Shown one piece after another: positions 63,230 through 64,000 of a stretch of 64,000 bases of DNA; positions within the stretch are counted from its first letter, which is position 1, and each line of letters starts with the position of its first letter. A program made the position numbers and the translations under genes. Where the stretch lies: positions 930,001-994,000 of the forward strand of contig NZ_JACHMS010000001.1 of the NCBI RefSeq assembly GCF_014205055.1. Reading direction: 5' to 3'. Under the pieces are notes generated by a model, which saw nothing but the letters and a program-made list of their open reading frames with translations, had not been told where the DNA came from and searched no databases. The stretch comes from Streptomyces luteogriseus (GTDB lineage Bacteria > Actinomycetota > Actinomycetes > Streptomycetales > Streptomycetaceae).

Positions 63230-64000
63230 CAGCGGTCCCCGGTGTTGAGATGGGACTGCGCTTCGCGGCGGGTGTTCAGCTCGCCGCCCACCGTCCAGTA
63301 CTTGCGCCCGGCCACCAGCAGTTCCTCGGCGGGGAACTTGGTGATGACCTCGCAGCCGTCGGCGGTGACGACGAGTTCCTCCTCGATCCGGGCGGCGGAC
63401 CAGCCGTCGGCGGCCGGCCAGTACGTCTCCAGGGCGAACACCATGCCCTCTTCCAGGACTTCGGGGTGGTCGAGGGAGACCAGGCGGCTGAAGATCGGCT
63501 TCTCCCAGATCGACAGGCCGACGCCGTGGCCGTACTGCAGGGCGAAGGCGGCGGTCTCGTCGGCGAAGCCGAACTCCTCGGCGCGCGGCCAGACCCGCAC
63601 GATGTCGGCGGTGGTGGCGCCCGGCCGGACCAGGGCGATCGCCTCGTCCATGTACTCCCGGCAGCGTACGTACGCGTCCCGCTGCGCCCGTGAGGCACTG
63701 CCCACCGCGAACGTGCGGTAGTAGCAGGTGCGGTAGCCGAGGTGGCTGTGCAGGATGTCGAAGAAGGCCGGGTCGCCGGGGCGGACCAACCGGTCGCTGT
63801 AGACGTGCGGATGCGGTGAACAGCGCTCTCCCGAGATGGCGTTGACGCCCTCCACGTACTCGCTGCCGAGGTCGTACAGCACCTTGCTGACCACGCCGAC
63901 GCACTCGTTCTCGCGCACGCCCGGGCGCAGGTACCCGTACAGCTCCTCGTAGGCCGCGTCGACCATGGCGCAGGCCTGGGTGAGCAGGGCGATCTCGTCG
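63229..64000 (-). CDS. M24 metallohydrolase (creatinase/Xaa-Pro peptidase-like), partial
   Basis: The frame runs off the right edge; from there it reads DEIALLTQACAMVDAAYEELY, typical of the C-terminal pita-bread domain of M24 enzymes. Metal ligands are visible in GDPAFFDILHSHLGYRTCYYRTF (Asp), ALQYGHGVGLSIWEKP (His) and VFALETYWPAADGW (Glu). The family includes creatinase, prolidase and the DMSP lyase DddP. At least 257 residues are present; the N-terminal domain is outside the window. It is upstream of E1 alpha in the operon. Confidence 0.82.
   Translation of the reverse strand, partial: DEIALLTQACAMVDAAYEELYGYLRPGVRENECVGVVSKVLYDLGSEYVEGVNAISGERCSPHPHVYSDRLVRPGDPAFFDILHSHLGYRTCYYRTFAVGSASRAQRDAYVRCREYMDEAIALVRPGATTADIVRVWPRAEEFGFADETAAFALQYGHGVGLSIWEKPIFSRLVSLDHPEVLEEGMVFALETYWPAADGWSAARIEEELVVTADGCEVITKFPAEELLVAGRKYWTVGGELNTRREAQSHLNTGDR

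Overview
The window is GC-rich, densely coded actinobacterial chromosome, almost certainly Streptomyces or a close relative. Supporting signs are strong third-position GC bias, GTG and TTG starts, many ATGA start/stop overlaps, a WhiB-family regulator, the 25-residue ribosomal protein bL37, an LpqY-SugABC trehalose importer, and remnants of the actinobacterial FxSxx-COOH gene set. No phage, transposase, CRISPR array, origin or plasmid gene is visible.

Layout. 1-7.2 kb: the end of an unknown gene, bL37, the lpqY-sugA-sugB-sugC trehalose-recycling operon (minus strand), a decayed FxSxx-COOH locus (truncated fxsT, intact-looking fxsC, an upstream fragment) and a tRNA-Pro(GGG). 7.3-16.3 kb: a small membrane protein, a cupin, two LacI-family regulators with their divergent sugar-dehydrogenase and dioxygenase operons, and a TMEM175-like membrane protein. 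16.4-28.7 kb: what looks like a complete myo-inositol module. The minus arm has an IolG-like dehydrogenase, an IolE-like TIM-barrel protein and a ribose-type ABC importer. The plus arm has iolC, a Cgl0159-type aldolase, iolB, iolD, mmsA and a GntR regulator. 28.7-46.8 kb: a surface-polysaccharide locus with a GalE-like epimerase, a membrane GGDEF-EAL protein, a GH15 enzyme, three family-2 glycosyltransferases, a flippase, a CE4 deacetylase, a GH16 lipoprotein, a membrane-anchored flavoprotein, a large polytopic protein, a phosphoesterase lipoprotein and a FemAB/GNAT protein, followed by an APH-fold kinase at 46.8-47.9 kb. 48-58.3 kb: TetR, DUF427, aldo/keto reductase, a second identical tRNA-Pro(GGG), DUF309, cobF, cobK, HAD phosphatase, TauE/SafE, thiolase, then wbl-dps-DUF3140-HhH. 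58.3-64 kb: a tightly packed minus-strand catabolic operon of unknown substrate (M24 hydrolase, E1 alpha, E1 beta, amidohydrolase, bicupin, atypical SDR), cut by the window end.

How the parts fit. The inositol module covers import, oxidation, dehydration, ring opening, isomerisation, phosphorylation, cleavage and conversion of malonate semialdehyde to acetyl-CoA. The polysaccharide locus combines building (epimerase, transferases, flippase) with trimming (GH15, GH16, CE4) and a c-di-GMP enzyme in the first operon. Its first operon and its divergent glycosyltransferase/GH15 promoter carry near-identical 27-bp elements (28680-28706 and 34921-34947), which suggests shared control.

The observations I rate highest are this shared element and the c-di-GMP-linked polysaccharide locus, the orphan E1/M24/amidohydrolase/bicupin operon with an SDR that has lost its YxxxK residues, the FxSxx-COOH remnant, the paired LacI operators, and two identical tRNA-Pro genes 43.6 kb apart. 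All functions are inferred by eye from sequence; no database search was possible.
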